From: Coxiellaceae bacterium
Lineage (GTDB): Bacteria; Pseudomonadota; Gammaproteobacteria; Coxiellales; Coxiellaceae
Direction of reading: 5' to 3'
Assembly (NCBI GenBank): GCA_011523685.1
Contig: WTGG01000020.1
Coordinates: 228,848 to 292,847, forward strand
DNA: 64,000 nucleotides
In this document: piece by piece, positions 27,940 to 36,426 of the stretch
How the letters are laid out: each line of letters starts with the position of its first letter
How positions within the stretch are numbered: the first letter of the stretch is position 1
The notes under the pieces: generated by a model
What the model saw: only the letters and a program-made list of their open reading frames with translations
What the model was told of the DNA's origin: nothing
Databases searched by the model: none
Translations under genes and position numbers: made by a program

Positions 27940-28321
27940 AAAGCAAGTCCTTAGGTTCTCTATTGATAAAGTCAGGTGGGATTTCGTGGTTAAACTGCAC
28001 CGCCTTAATGCATTTAAGTCCCTGAAGTAAGGCTTTGCAAACACGATGCATACCGTCCATAACCCGGCCATCGTTTGATAAAATGATAGGATATTGCAAA
28101 TCGGTTGCTTGAATCAGTTTCACATGCTCTACAATATTTCGACACGTCGGACTCGCTCCGCCCAAGTCATACCAAAAGCACTCATCCAATTCACGAATAT
28201 CAGATAAGCTGACCGATTTAACAGGCAGACATGAACTCTTTTCAATAAGCTGAGTTACATCCCAAGATAGAAGCCCATTTTGGGATGCTCTAAAATGGTA
28301 TTGTTTTCTGTGTGTACTCAT
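27932..28321 (-). CDS. ParB-like domain protein
   Basis: 129 residues. YPIILSNDGRVMDGMHRVCKALLQG matches the ParB/sulfiredoxin core, in which a short loop after the DG-x-x-x-DG-x-HR motif binds nucleotide. No helix-turn-helix domain is present, so it is not a partition protein. GAGGG lies 6 nt before ATG 28321. First gene of a five-gene overlapping operon (ParB-like, P-loop, GNAT, APH-like, APH). A joint nucleotide-dependent modification role is inferred only. Confidence 0.7.
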   Translation of the reverse strand: MSTHRKQYHFRASQNGLLSWDVTQLIEKSSCLPVKSVSLSDIRELDECFWYDLGGASPTCRNIVEHVKLIQATDLQYPIILSNDGRVMDGMHRVCKALLQGLKCIKAVQFNHEIPPDFINREPKDLLYD

Positions 28322-28462
28322 GTTTTACCCTCTAGTTAAGATACTTATTTTTTAATTTCAGGAGATCGTTTTTTACTATTTTAGTATTCTTTGACTTGTA
28401 ACGTAAATACTCATTCTGCTTTCATCTTTGCAATCTGTACAAGATGTTAGGGACTTTAGTAG

Positions 28463-28624
28463 CTACAAGAACTTCCTATAGTTATCGTAGTTTTTAATGT
28501 CAGTGATACCTAAGGAGGATCTACTTTCATTACCTGAGGCAATTAAATAGTGCTGTGCTAGTTTTAAAATATTTCCCTTGCATAGTGCTTCTATGGCTGC
28601 AACAAAATCCACTGCACCGCTCAT
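28463..28624 (-). pseudogene. Short ORF, probably the end of a decayed gene (53 codons)
   Basis: The ATG at 28624 opens a frame ending YDNYRKFL. The same frame is open further upstream to 28687, with a Lys/Pro-rich stretch, and no ribosome-binding site stands before the ATG. The sequence has helix-forming character (VDFVAAIEALCKGNILKLAQ). It is most simply the C-terminal remnant of a larger lost protein. The remaining bases between 28322 and 28890 hold no feature I can support. Confidence 0.35.
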
Positions 28625-28889
28625 GATTAATATTAATTTTCCAGAGCTAAATTCAGGTTTAGGTTTACGCTTATTGTTATTTTTTTCTTAGGCATTTGAC
28701 ATGACCCATGTTATTTGAGACATCCTGTGCCAGGATAGCATCCTACTAATATGTTAGCGGTATACAATTCACCATAATAATAGCAGGAGCATGTTAAGAT
28801 AATATTAAATTTCAATGTCTTTAAGTGACATCGTCATAGGCATATTTACAATCACTAAATGCTTTGATCCGCTTTTTTTTAGCATTTTT

Positions 28890-28909
28890 ATTAAGATTAT
28901 TTTAAGATT
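28890..28909 (+). promoter_or_regulatory. Weak PmrA-box-like direct repeat before the large pseudogene
   Basis: ATTAAGATT (28890-28898), 2 nt, TTTAAGATT (28901-28909). It has the same 9-2-9 layout as the boxes at 34171, 34369 and 50211, but the region is AT-rich. No good -10 hexamer lies 7 nt downstream; TATCTA is 12 nt away. Confidence 0.25.
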
Positions 28910-28962
28910 ATTTTGGAAAGCTATCTAACATTGTAAGGAACACAAGGGACTGCATTATTTGA

Positions 28963-30519
28963 GAGAGCATTATACCATTTCAAAAAATACATAATGACGC
29001 TGTGCCAGCACACGACCGAGCTGATTTACTCCAACGGTGCATTCAACTCGTAGAGCAGACCACATGGATTTTCATACCACCAACCGAGTATATTCCTTTA
29101 TTAGTCGAGTTAAGAAACTCACTTATTCATGAAAACCTAGAAGAATTCGCAAATGAAATACAATATTGTATTGACGAACCCCCCAAGTTTCTTGGAAATA
29201 CAAAAAGCTTTTTTATGATGGATATCAGAGCAAAATAGGCGCTTAGTTCAAGCCTCCTTATCGCAGAACATCTTAATAACAATCATCTAAAAAACTCACT
29301 TCTTATTCTTGTGCGAAATATGGATTTACGAAACCACATTGATGAAGCTTCACGTGACCTCCTACGTGAGATCCTTCCAGATATTAATTATAACCAAAGC
29401 ACACATAACCATACGGTACATCAGACTACGTCAGAATCTGCAATTCGATTGGCAAAGCGTTATAGTCATTGATAGATATTGAAGGTTCAGAAAATATAAT
29501 ATCCAGACTTAAATCCTTTGTGAATTGCTTATCTGATAATTCTAAAATTAACAAAGCGGCTAAGCGATGTGTCTTAAGAATTACAGCGGCCAAGCATACA
29601 TTTACTGATCTTCAATCTAAAATTACTACGAGACAACTACTCTCATTAATATTTTTAGCAATAAATGATAAAGACTCCCTAACTTGCACCACTCAAGATG
29701 CAAAAGGACTACTTATTGAAGGTCTTTATGAAATACAACGAGGTTATAATCTATCTTATAATGGCTCAGATCAAGGCGGCCAAGACCGGCCTATTTGCAC
29801 TCGGGGGGCTTTTAATAAACTGATTGAAAAACTACAAGCCATTCACCCAGGTTGTGAGATTCAATTTATTACTAACTACATGGCATCTCTCAAATTACCG
29901 ATTATTGTTCGAGAAGAAGCGATACGCTACCTGAAATCCCAAGCGAGTCCAAATACCGCGAAAGACTTGCGAGAATTTTTTCGATTAATCTCGCATGTTA
30001 ATGAATGCGGTATTGAAGTGATATGGGATAAAATTAAAGACAACGTAGCTGATACAATGCTTGTTGAATTTAGCATTCTTTATCAGCATGATCGGGAGAA
30101 CCATTCGTTTACTAGCCTAATTGAAGAGGGTCAGTATACAGAGTTAACTGATTTAAGTATTTTCCAGGGACAATTCAAAAATCAAAAGGCTACCATCAGT
30201 TTTGCAGCCAAATCTTACGCCAATTAAGTATATTTATTTCACATGAGCCATCTTCTGAATATTTTAGTGAGCATCGGCATGATAGCCCAGAAGATCAACG
30301 AGAATATGACCAAGAGCTTTGCTTTTTTCTGCCACAATAAAATTTTTCATTATTTTTTTTAATACGCATACCAATCCTGATCGTAGCGACCTAGAATTTC
30401 ATTACCATCAGTTCGTACCAGAAATAAAGCATATAGAAATCGAATGTGTTTTTCTACAGACCAAGCATATTGCATCTTATAGTCTAGACAAAACTCTTCG
30501 ATCATTCAGTTATGCGTAA
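28963..30519 (+). pseudogene. Decayed gene for a protein of about 520 residues
   Basis: Protein-like sequence runs through four successive frames. 28963-29472: open, including HDRADLLQRCIQLVEQTTW, broken by an in-frame TAG at 29236, then continuing SSLLIAEHLNNNHLKNSLL. 29469-30227: 252 codons after a frame change. About 30224-30340: third frame, FISHEPSSEYFSEHRHD. 30319-30519: back to the first frame, NPDRSDLEFHYHQF. That last frame reopens after its stop up to 30681. At least one nonsense change and three frameshifts. No family recognised; style is like large effector or hypothetical proteins. Confidence 0.7.
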
Positions 30520-31021
30520 GTACCGCCGCATGCAGCAGAACATGTTACACAATATTTAAGACCTAAAAGTTCTGGTTTAGAACTATATCCGATTAGTTCG
30601 ATAATTTTACTGTCATTCATCTTCTTATCCGAATTTAAATACCATTTTAATTATAGCACAAACACCCCAAAGTTTTTTTGATTTACTCTCAAGTATCTAA
30701 TTTTAATGTATTTTTTTATTTTATCTCCCGAAAGACAGGCCTCATATCACGGCCTTAACTTTCAAAGAACATCACATTAAAAACACGGTCTATAAACAGC
30801 CGACCACTTAGAGGCACTCGAAGGTAGTTTTAGTGGTTTCCCAACACAAGAATTACCCATGAAACATACAAGCCTTATGCAAATGGCAACCTTTAGGTTG
30901 GCGCCTATTTAAGCGACTTAGTACAAAGAAGCACTTCAAACACCCTGCAGCGACAACGATTGAGCTCTAGGCCACCATTCGTTACACTGCGCAGCTCAAG
31001 ACCGACTCGTAGAGCTTTAAC
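30520..31021. other. Intergenic stretch, probably tail of the pseudogene
   Basis: The first 160 bases continue the pseudogene frame on the plus strand. On the minus strand the same bases hold a 36-codon Cys-containing ORF (30510-30620) behind a TGCTATAAT extended -10. From 30690 to 31021 I see short inverted repeats (AGGCC/GGCCT; CAACC/GGTTG at about 30885) and no convincing gene. No efp gene, the usual neighbour of epmB, is present. Confidence 0.4.
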
Positions 31022-32011
31022 ATGTCCCATGAACTGACGTGGAATCAACACCTCGCACAAGCCATCAGCTGCCCCTACCAACTGGCAAAGCGCTGCCAAT
31101 TGAGCACAGAATGGGCAGATAGTGTGCAGTCTGCATGCCAGGCGTTTCCACTGAAAGTTCCAGAACCTTATTGCCAACGCATTCAACCCGGCAATCCGAA
31201 TGATCCTTTATTATTACAAGTATTACCTCAAGCACAGGAGATGATAGAGCAACCCGGCTACAGTCAAGATCCCGTCGGTGATCAAGCCGCCAATCCATTA
31301 CCTGGCTTACTGCATAAATATCAAGGGCGCGTCTTACTGACACTCACAGGCAGCTGCAGCATTAATTGTCGGTATTGCTTTCGTCGACATTTTCCTTATC
31401 AAGACAACAACCCAAGAGCCGATCATCTCGAAGCCATTGAGCAATACATTCGAGACGATGACAGCATTCACGAAGTCATTCTCAGTGGTGGTGAACCCTT
31501 ATTAATGAAAGATGAACCGTTACAAGCGTTGTTTGAACGTTTTGCTGCAATCCCACACGTACAACGATTGCGTATCCACACACGTCTACCCATCGCGATC
31601 CCACAACGGGTACAACCCAGTTTGATTGCCGCCCTACAAGCGACACGCTTGCAGTCCATTGTTGTTGTGCATTGCAACCACTCACAAGAAATCGATGCCC
31701 AGGTGTCAGAGGCACTGCAACAATTACATCGCTCAGGCAGTTGGTGCTTGAATCAATCGGTGTTATTAAAAGGGGTCAATGATCAGGTGGAAACCTTGGT
31801 TGCATTAAGTGAGGCACTCATGGCTGCTCGTGTGCAACCTTATTATTTACATCTACTCGATCGCGTGCAAGGTGCTGCGCATTTTGATATGGATCAACAG
31901 CATGCCATCGCACTGCACACGGCGATGCAAGCACACTTACCCGGTTATGCGGTGCCGCAATTGGTGGTTGAACAAGCCGGTCAACCGTCAAAGACGCGCG
32001 TGAGTCTGTGA
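31022..32011 (+). CDS. epmB: EF-P beta-lysylation radical SAM enzyme EpmB
   Basis: Lysine 2,3-aminomutase homologue that supplies (R)-beta-lysine for modification of elongation factor P. 329 residues, typical of EpmB and shorter than clostridial aminomutases. The radical-SAM cysteines C112, C116 and C119 are in GSCSINCRYCFRRHFPY, followed by EVILSGGEPLLMKD and RLRIHTRLPIAIPQR; the end contains the PLP-Lys region SKTRVSL. efp is usually adjacent but is not in this window. The ribosome-binding site is weak. Confidence 0.92.
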   Translation: MSHELTWNQHLAQAISCPYQLAKRCQLSTEWADSVQSACQAFPLKVPEPYCQRIQPGNPNDPLLLQVLPQAQEMIEQPGYSQDPVGDQAANPLPGLLHKYQGRVLLTLTGSCSINCRYCFRRHFPYQDNNPRADHLEAIEQYIRDDDSIHEVILSGGEPLLMKDEPLQALFERFAAIPHVQRLRIHTRLPIAIPQRVQPSLIAALQATRLQSIVVVHCNHSQEIDAQVSEALQQLHRSGSWCLNQSVLLKGVNDQVETLVALSEALMAARVQPYYLHLLDRVQGAAHFDMDQQHAIALHTAMQAHLPGYAVPQLVVEQAGQPSKTRVSL

Positions 32012-32040
32012 CAGTCTAGTGATGCGATCTGATCAATCGC

Positions 32041-32069
32041 TCACGGTGTTTATTAGGCTAAAACCGTGA
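32041..32069. terminator. Hairpin between epmB and the convergent gene
   Basis: TCACGGT (32041-32047) and ACCGTGA (32063-32069) form a perfect 7-bp stem that can extend with TTTA/TAAA. It lies between two convergent genes, which fits a terminator, but no T-tract follows on either strand. Confidence 0.3.
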
Positions 32070-32130
32070 TCGAGTTATTGTCGTGCGGTCTGGGTCTGAA
32101 TGATTATCATCGTCCGAATCCTCACATCAC

Positions 32131-34119
32131 TCATGGAGCAGGAAAACTGGAGGGTGGTTCGACTGTTAAATCTTTGCCTGAGATAGGCTTATTGCCTTCA
32201 CCAGTAAACTGAACCGTCGCTTTAATGGTATAGTCTGTATTCTTTTCGGCAAGTGCTTTATAAAATTCTTCTATCGCATTTTTAATTAAATCAACTTTGC
32301 CATGGTGCTTATCACCTAAGTGCACGGTAAAATTCACCTTAAGATTATCTGTAGCTGATGGGTCCTTTGCCACTTCTTCAGCCAGATGCCCTTCTGCCAA
32401 TGCGAGCGCACAAGCGACTAATTGAGCGTCTTTCGGTGCACCATCTGGAGGAGTTGTTGCCTTAGCATGAAAACCTTTTTTTTGTGCCGACAGTTGTACG
32501 CATGCTGTTTTCGGACCGTCATCGCCTCTGTTAACCGTGTAATCGAATTTGCCGATGCATGATGTATCCAGACCGTCAATGAATTTTGTTCGTTCAATTG
32601 TAAACGCCTGGTCGCCAGTGCCCGCTGTTATTTCATCTGGTGATTTATGGGTATTTAAAACTTTGCGCATCTGCGTAAGTGTACCTGGATCAATAGTGTC
32701 ACCAGCACTGGGGGTCGAACCTGCAACAGAAGAAGATATAGATACATCATCACCAGGAGTCTCTCGACCTGGTCGACGTTTTAGCGTCGCGCTGCCATAA
32801 CCCAGCGTACTTGCATCAGGGGAAGCAGAAGCACCTGCTTTTAGTTTAACATTCAACTGATTTATGTCATCGACACCAAAGAGCGCTTGGTAATCGGCAG
32901 ACGATAGATCTCGTTGACTTGACCAAAACATGCTGCTTGTTGCATTTTTCTTAAGACCACTAACATTACCATCTTTATCACACGTCAATTGCACATTAAC
33001 ATCTTCATTCTTTTCATTTTTGATCGCAAAAGATGCAGGACTGCTTTTTACTTTAGCTGCGGTTTTTACGGCTTCCAGGTTAGCTGCGAGACGTTGAGCC
33101 TTTACTTCTTTTTGCTTGTTAGAAATAAGAGTAACAATATAATCTTTTTCTTGACCAAAGTACCCTTTGAGATCCTCTAGGCCTATTACACTGTCGCTAT
33201 CATTTGTAAAACTGTATTCATGAGAATCGTGGTCATAACTCAATGTTAAATTTATATCAGAACCACCATTTGGATCTTGAATTGTGATGACTTGTTCAGC
33301 TGTTATGCTTTCATACGTAATCTGGCTACGGAGATTATCTATGTTTTGTTTTTGGTATTGTTGTTTGTTAATTTCACTATTAATGTCAACAATAAGTTGA
33401 TCACGCGTAAAATTAAAACAATCTCTGCTAAGAGCATCACCTATCGACTGATAACCATCGGCCTGCTTAAACTGAACGTCAGAAACCTTTTTTTCTTCAT
33501 CAAATATTAACCGTGCATTGTAACGATTGCCCTGTGAGTCTCTCAAAACAAAAGCATGTGGTGAGACTTTATCACTTTTAGGTTTTAATGCTTCAAAAAT
33601 ACGTTCAACGTTACTCATATACAAACAAGTTGATACATCGGAAAATTCACGTTCATGAGGCCTGTCGTCCACTAAAGAAACTTCACCAAATGTCTTTGAT
33701 TTCGGAGGAACCTCACTAAAGTCCCAATAGGTATCACCAATCTTAACCTCGCCACTGGCCTCCGATAAATCCAGAAAATGACATCCGCGAAGATCACCAG
33801 CTGTGGTATGATCATCAAACTCAACAAACCATCTACGTACTACATTAGTAGGTCCAGCTTTATCTTTTTCAACTTCTTCAACAACTGAAACTTCGGCACC
33901 CGGTAAGATTTCAGCTGTAGGTTCAACACCATCCTCAAAGGCAAGCCTGTGTGTTATATTTTGGCCTTTTTTATTTTTGATGAGTGTATAATTTTCTGGA
34001 TTTGGGGCTTTTTCTCCAAAAAACACGGCAGCATTCTTAACCAACTTAAACTGTGGAATAGATGGGTCGCGTGGTCCTGCACCACTGAGTTCGCACAGGT
34101 AATAAATATCAGTTGCCAC
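32131..34119 (-). CDS. Large uncharacterised protein with tandem repeats, candidate secreted effector
   Basis: 662 residues, acidic and hydrophilic, no signal peptide or membrane helix. The start is GTG 34119, with GAGG 8-9 nt upstream. Three diverged repeats of about 70 residues occupy about 184-255, 272-345 and 358-430. Each begins with a strand pair around a D/E-x-x-G-x-x-x-N turn (VLRDSQGNRYNARLIFD; TIQDPNGGSDINLTLSYD; AIKNEKNEDVNVQLTCD) and continues into a helical part ending in Lys/Gln-rich sequence. A Ser/Gly-rich linker (430-480) precedes a C-terminal domain and a Pro/Ser end (EPPSSFPAP). No family recognised. A PmrA-like box precedes it, and it is divergent from the gene at 34408. 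Confidence 0.7.
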   Translation of the reverse strand: MATDIYYLCELSGAGPRDPSIPQFKLVKNAAVFFGEKAPNPENYTLIKNKKGQNITHRLAFEDGVEPTAEILPGAEVSVVEEVEKDKAGPTNVVRRWFVEFDDHTTAGDLRGCHFLDLSEASGEVKIGDTYWDFSEVPPKSKTFGEVSLVDDRPHEREFSDVSTCLYMSNVERIFEALKPKSDKVSPHAFVLRDSQGNRYNARLIFDEEKKVSDVQFKQADGYQSIGDALSRDCFNFTRDQLIVDINSEINKQQYQKQNIDNLRSQITYESITAEQVITIQDPNGGSDINLTLSYDHDSHEYSFTNDSDSVIGLEDLKGYFGQEKDYIVTLISNKQKEVKAQRLAANLEAVKTAAKVKSSPASFAIKNEKNEDVNVQLTCDKDGNVSGLKKNATSSMFWSSQRDLSSADYQALFGVDDINQLNVKLKAGASASPDASTLGYGSATLKRRPGRETPGDDVSISSSVAGSTPSAGDTIDPGTLTQMRKVLNTHKSPDEITAGTGDQAFTIERTKFIDGLDTSCIGKFDYTVNRGDDGPKTACVQLSAQKKGFHAKATTPPDGAPKDAQLVACALALAEGHLAEEVAKDPSATDNLKVNFTVHLGDKHHGKVDLIKNAIEEFYKALAEKNTDYTIKATVQFTGEGNKPISGKDLTVEPPSSFPAP

Positions 34120-34157
34120 AGCTTATACCTCAAAATATCTGTTGTTAATTGACACTC

Positions 34158-34190
34158 ATCATACAGCACCAAGCTTAAGCAAATATTAAA
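34158..34190 (-). promoter_or_regulatory. PmrA-box-like direct repeat plus -10 for the 34119 gene
   Basis: Read on the minus strand: TTTAATATT (34190-34182), 2 nt, CTTAAGCTT (34179-34171), 7 nt, TATGAT (34163-34158). The expected start is near 34151, about 32 nt before the GTG. The half-sites fit the PmrA consensus I recall for Legionella and Coxiella (two cTTAATatT copies 2 nt apart), and the spacing is identical at 34369 and 50211. Confidence 0.6.
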
Positions 34191-34368
34191 ATTGTCAGCC
34201 ATTGTGCGATATGAGTCAAAAAACCATAAAATCACCTCGTCGATCATCATTCGCCGAGCGATCCGGTGTAAAAACACCATAAATGACTCAACACCCACAG
34301 TGCAAACCTTGTGAACCAGACAGCTGTCAAAACGCCATCATGCAGAAAATACCGAAAAATCCTAATTT

Positions 34369-34401
34369 TTTAATATTTTCTTAAGGTTGGTGGGTTATGA
34401 T
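34369..34401 (+). promoter_or_regulatory. PmrA-box-like direct repeat plus -10 for the 34408 gene
   Basis: TTTAATATT (34369-34377), 2 nt, CTTAAGGTT (34380-34388), 7 nt, TATGAT (34396-34401). The first half-site and the -10 are identical to those of the divergent gene 180 bp away. The predicted start falls near 34408, at the ATG itself, so the mRNA may have almost no leader. Confidence 0.6.
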
Positions 34402-34407
34402 AGCTCT

Positions 34408-36318
34408 ATGGCATTTTGGACCCAAAAAACACCCACGCATGGCGTATCAACACCGCCACACCCACAGTTTAAACAGCAACAGCTGGATGAACGAGCGCAT
34501 GCTATCCAAGCCATAACATACTTATACCTGTGCCCGCAGAAATTAGAAATTTGCGGTAGCTTAGAAGACAAACCATTTCTCAAATTTGTATTAGATCCAA
34601 AGTTAACAATCAGAACAACAGCAATCCATCGCCATCTTAAAGACATTGCGAAGAACTCACTCCACGATATAGACAGTAGCTCGCTTGATGCAGCTGCCTA
34701 TCCGAAAGACTTATTAAATCAATTGATACAAGCACATTCTAACTTTCTTAAAGACCAAGGATTAATTCAAAAGCTTGAATTTACACCAAAGGATGATTAT
34801 CTCGGTTCCTTAAAAAAACTGCGTGAGGGATTCAAACGCCCTTGCCCAACCGCGCTCACAGAACTGACTAATGCATTAGACAAACTACAGCTAGATAGCT
34901 CTCACACTCGCCCTGATTGGCAATCGATTCAGCAAACAATGGCTATTCTCAGTCTTACCACGCTACATCAAAGGCAACTCAATCGTTGGGAACAGAGAGC
35001 TAAAAAAGCAGAAACAGAGCTAAGCGGATTAACGCCAGCCTATTTATTTAACGATATATCATCAAAAATAAAGAAACTAGAAGAGCAGCGAAAGCAGCTT
35101 AAGAACACGTCATCCTCTGCCAGTGCCAGCAATCTGGAATCTAGCGCAGCCATAACTCAGAACTATCAGCACAAGATAGAGACAGTGACTAAAAAGATTG
35201 AATCACTAAGAGCGAGCCGAAATTTTCTGAAAGAAACTTTTATTAGCAATCCAAAGAGCCCTATTAAAGCCTCAGCATTAACTGACAACTCTCCCTACAT
35301 CCAACAACTTAAAGCAGACTTAGAAAAACTCGAAAGCCAAACGGCACGATATACAGCCCTACATAAAATGTCCCCCTCTGACTTTGCATTAGAGCTTGCT
35401 AAACACGAACTAGCCAAAAAAAGAGGCAGCAATGTGAAGACATCGGTTAAATTAACGAGAAACCTTATGGGGGCTGAGACTCTTGTTACAGATGATGCAG
35501 AGAGGCAGGAGCAGAAGCAACAGTTAAACGAAAGAGAAATCGCAAGATTACAACAGATAAAACAATGGACCTCAAACACACCAAACCCTTCTCAAATTGA
35601 CATTTACACCCCCTTCCCGGGTGCGCCTGACCAGGAATATTTAACTCAGCTAAAAACGCTTTGTGAAGACTTCTACCCAGAACACAAGGGTGAGATATCA
35701 GATACAACACAGAACCTGACTCTTACTCACACAGCATCAGCAAATGAAAAAAATAAGGCGCCTAACCGTTCTTTTCAGACCGTTACACGATACGACTATA
35801 AAACCGGTCAAATTGAATCTACCATCGAAAATACAGATCAGCCAATATCCACACAAGACCAACTCACAGCTAATATCTTTGCAACCTATGCGTATGCTTA
35901 TCCCAATACTGAATTACCTAAAGAACTTAATCTGGAAGTAGCTGCAAGTTTTACACAAGACTATGTTGGCATCTTACAAACAGCACTACAAGACAGCTTA
36001 GCGAAACTGGTTCGAGAAGGTGAGAAAAAAACATTCATCGTAAAAATCAATGAATCCAACGAATTATGCGTAGAAGTTATAGGGATTAAAAGCATAAAAC
36101 CCACCTTATCCAGCAGTAATGCTGATGACAAAAAAGAGCCCTCTATCGAGGTAAAGCGTACCGATGGATCAACCAAGGGCATTGCAGCAACAGGGGTAAC
36201 CGGAACAGGTCCATCACTGTGGAGCACAAAAGGGCCATTACCTCCATTGACTGGAGTCAGCGTTCCTCATGAAGGCAAGGAACCAGTACACACTACAACA
36301 AAAAGAGGAAGCTTCTAA
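34408..36318 (+). CDS. Large coiled-coil protein of unknown function, candidate secreted effector
   Basis: 636 residues from ATG 34408; TTG 34387 or GTG 34390 would add up to seven residues but lie inside the box and -10 region. Residues about 190-300 and 300-400 are Lys/Glu/Gln-rich coiled coil (for example SSKIKKLEEQRKQLKN and IQQLKADLEKLESQTARY). The C-terminal part is mixed, with a Ser/Thr/Gly-rich, partly disordered tail. No signal peptide or membrane helix. Its stop codon lies at the border of a duplicated scrap of the monooxygenase gene (36315 onward), so the last codons may be a junction. No family recognised. Confidence 0.7.
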   Translation: MAFWTQKTPTHGVSTPPHPQFKQQQLDERAHAIQAITYLYLCPQKLEICGSLEDKPFLKFVLDPKLTIRTTAIHRHLKDIAKNSLHDIDSSSLDAAAYPKDLLNQLIQAHSNFLKDQGLIQKLEFTPKDDYLGSLKKLREGFKRPCPTALTELTNALDKLQLDSSHTRPDWQSIQQTMAILSLTTLHQRQLNRWEQRAKKAETELSGLTPAYLFNDISSKIKKLEEQRKQLKNTSSSASASNLESSAAITQNYQHKIETVTKKIESLRASRNFLKETFISNPKSPIKASALTDNSPYIQQLKADLEKLESQTARYTALHKMSPSDFALELAKHELAKKRGSNVKTSVKLTRNLMGAETLVTDDAERQEQKQQLNEREIARLQQIKQWTSNTPNPSQIDIYTPFPGAPDQEYLTQLKTLCEDFYPEHKGEISDTTQNLTLTHTASANEKNKAPNRSFQTVTRYDYKTGQIESTIENTDQPISTQDQLTANIFATYAYAYPNTELPKELNLEVAASFTQDYVGILQTALQDSLAKLVREGEKKTFIVKINESNELCVEVIGIKSIKPTLSSSNADDKKEPSIEVKRTDGSTKGIAATGVTGTGPSLWSTKGPLPPLTGVSVPHEGKEPVHTTTKRGSF

Positions 36319-36425
36319 TCTTCTCCACATCATGACTAACAACCGATATACCCATCGGGTCGCACCAAACAATACTGGTTGGATAGGTGTGCCAAGTCTT
36401 AGGTCATTCGAATGAATCAGTAGGG
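36315..36425 (-). pseudogene. Duplicated 3' scrap of the FAD monooxygenase gene
   Basis: This stretch repeats, with a few changes, the 3' end of the monooxygenase gene at 38189-38309. The minus strand translates as LAHLSNQYCLVRPDGYIGC, identical over 19 residues to the intact protein, followed at once by a stop where the intact gene has Val. It is a degraded direct repeat about 1.9 kb from its parent and bounds the segment holding the MFS and small secreted-protein genes. Confidence 0.85.
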
Positions 36426-36426
36426 A

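Noticed and set aside
34395..34646. Minus-strand ORF at the start of the 34408 gene
   Set aside because: Overlaps the promoter and the first codons of the opposite gene and has no independent support.
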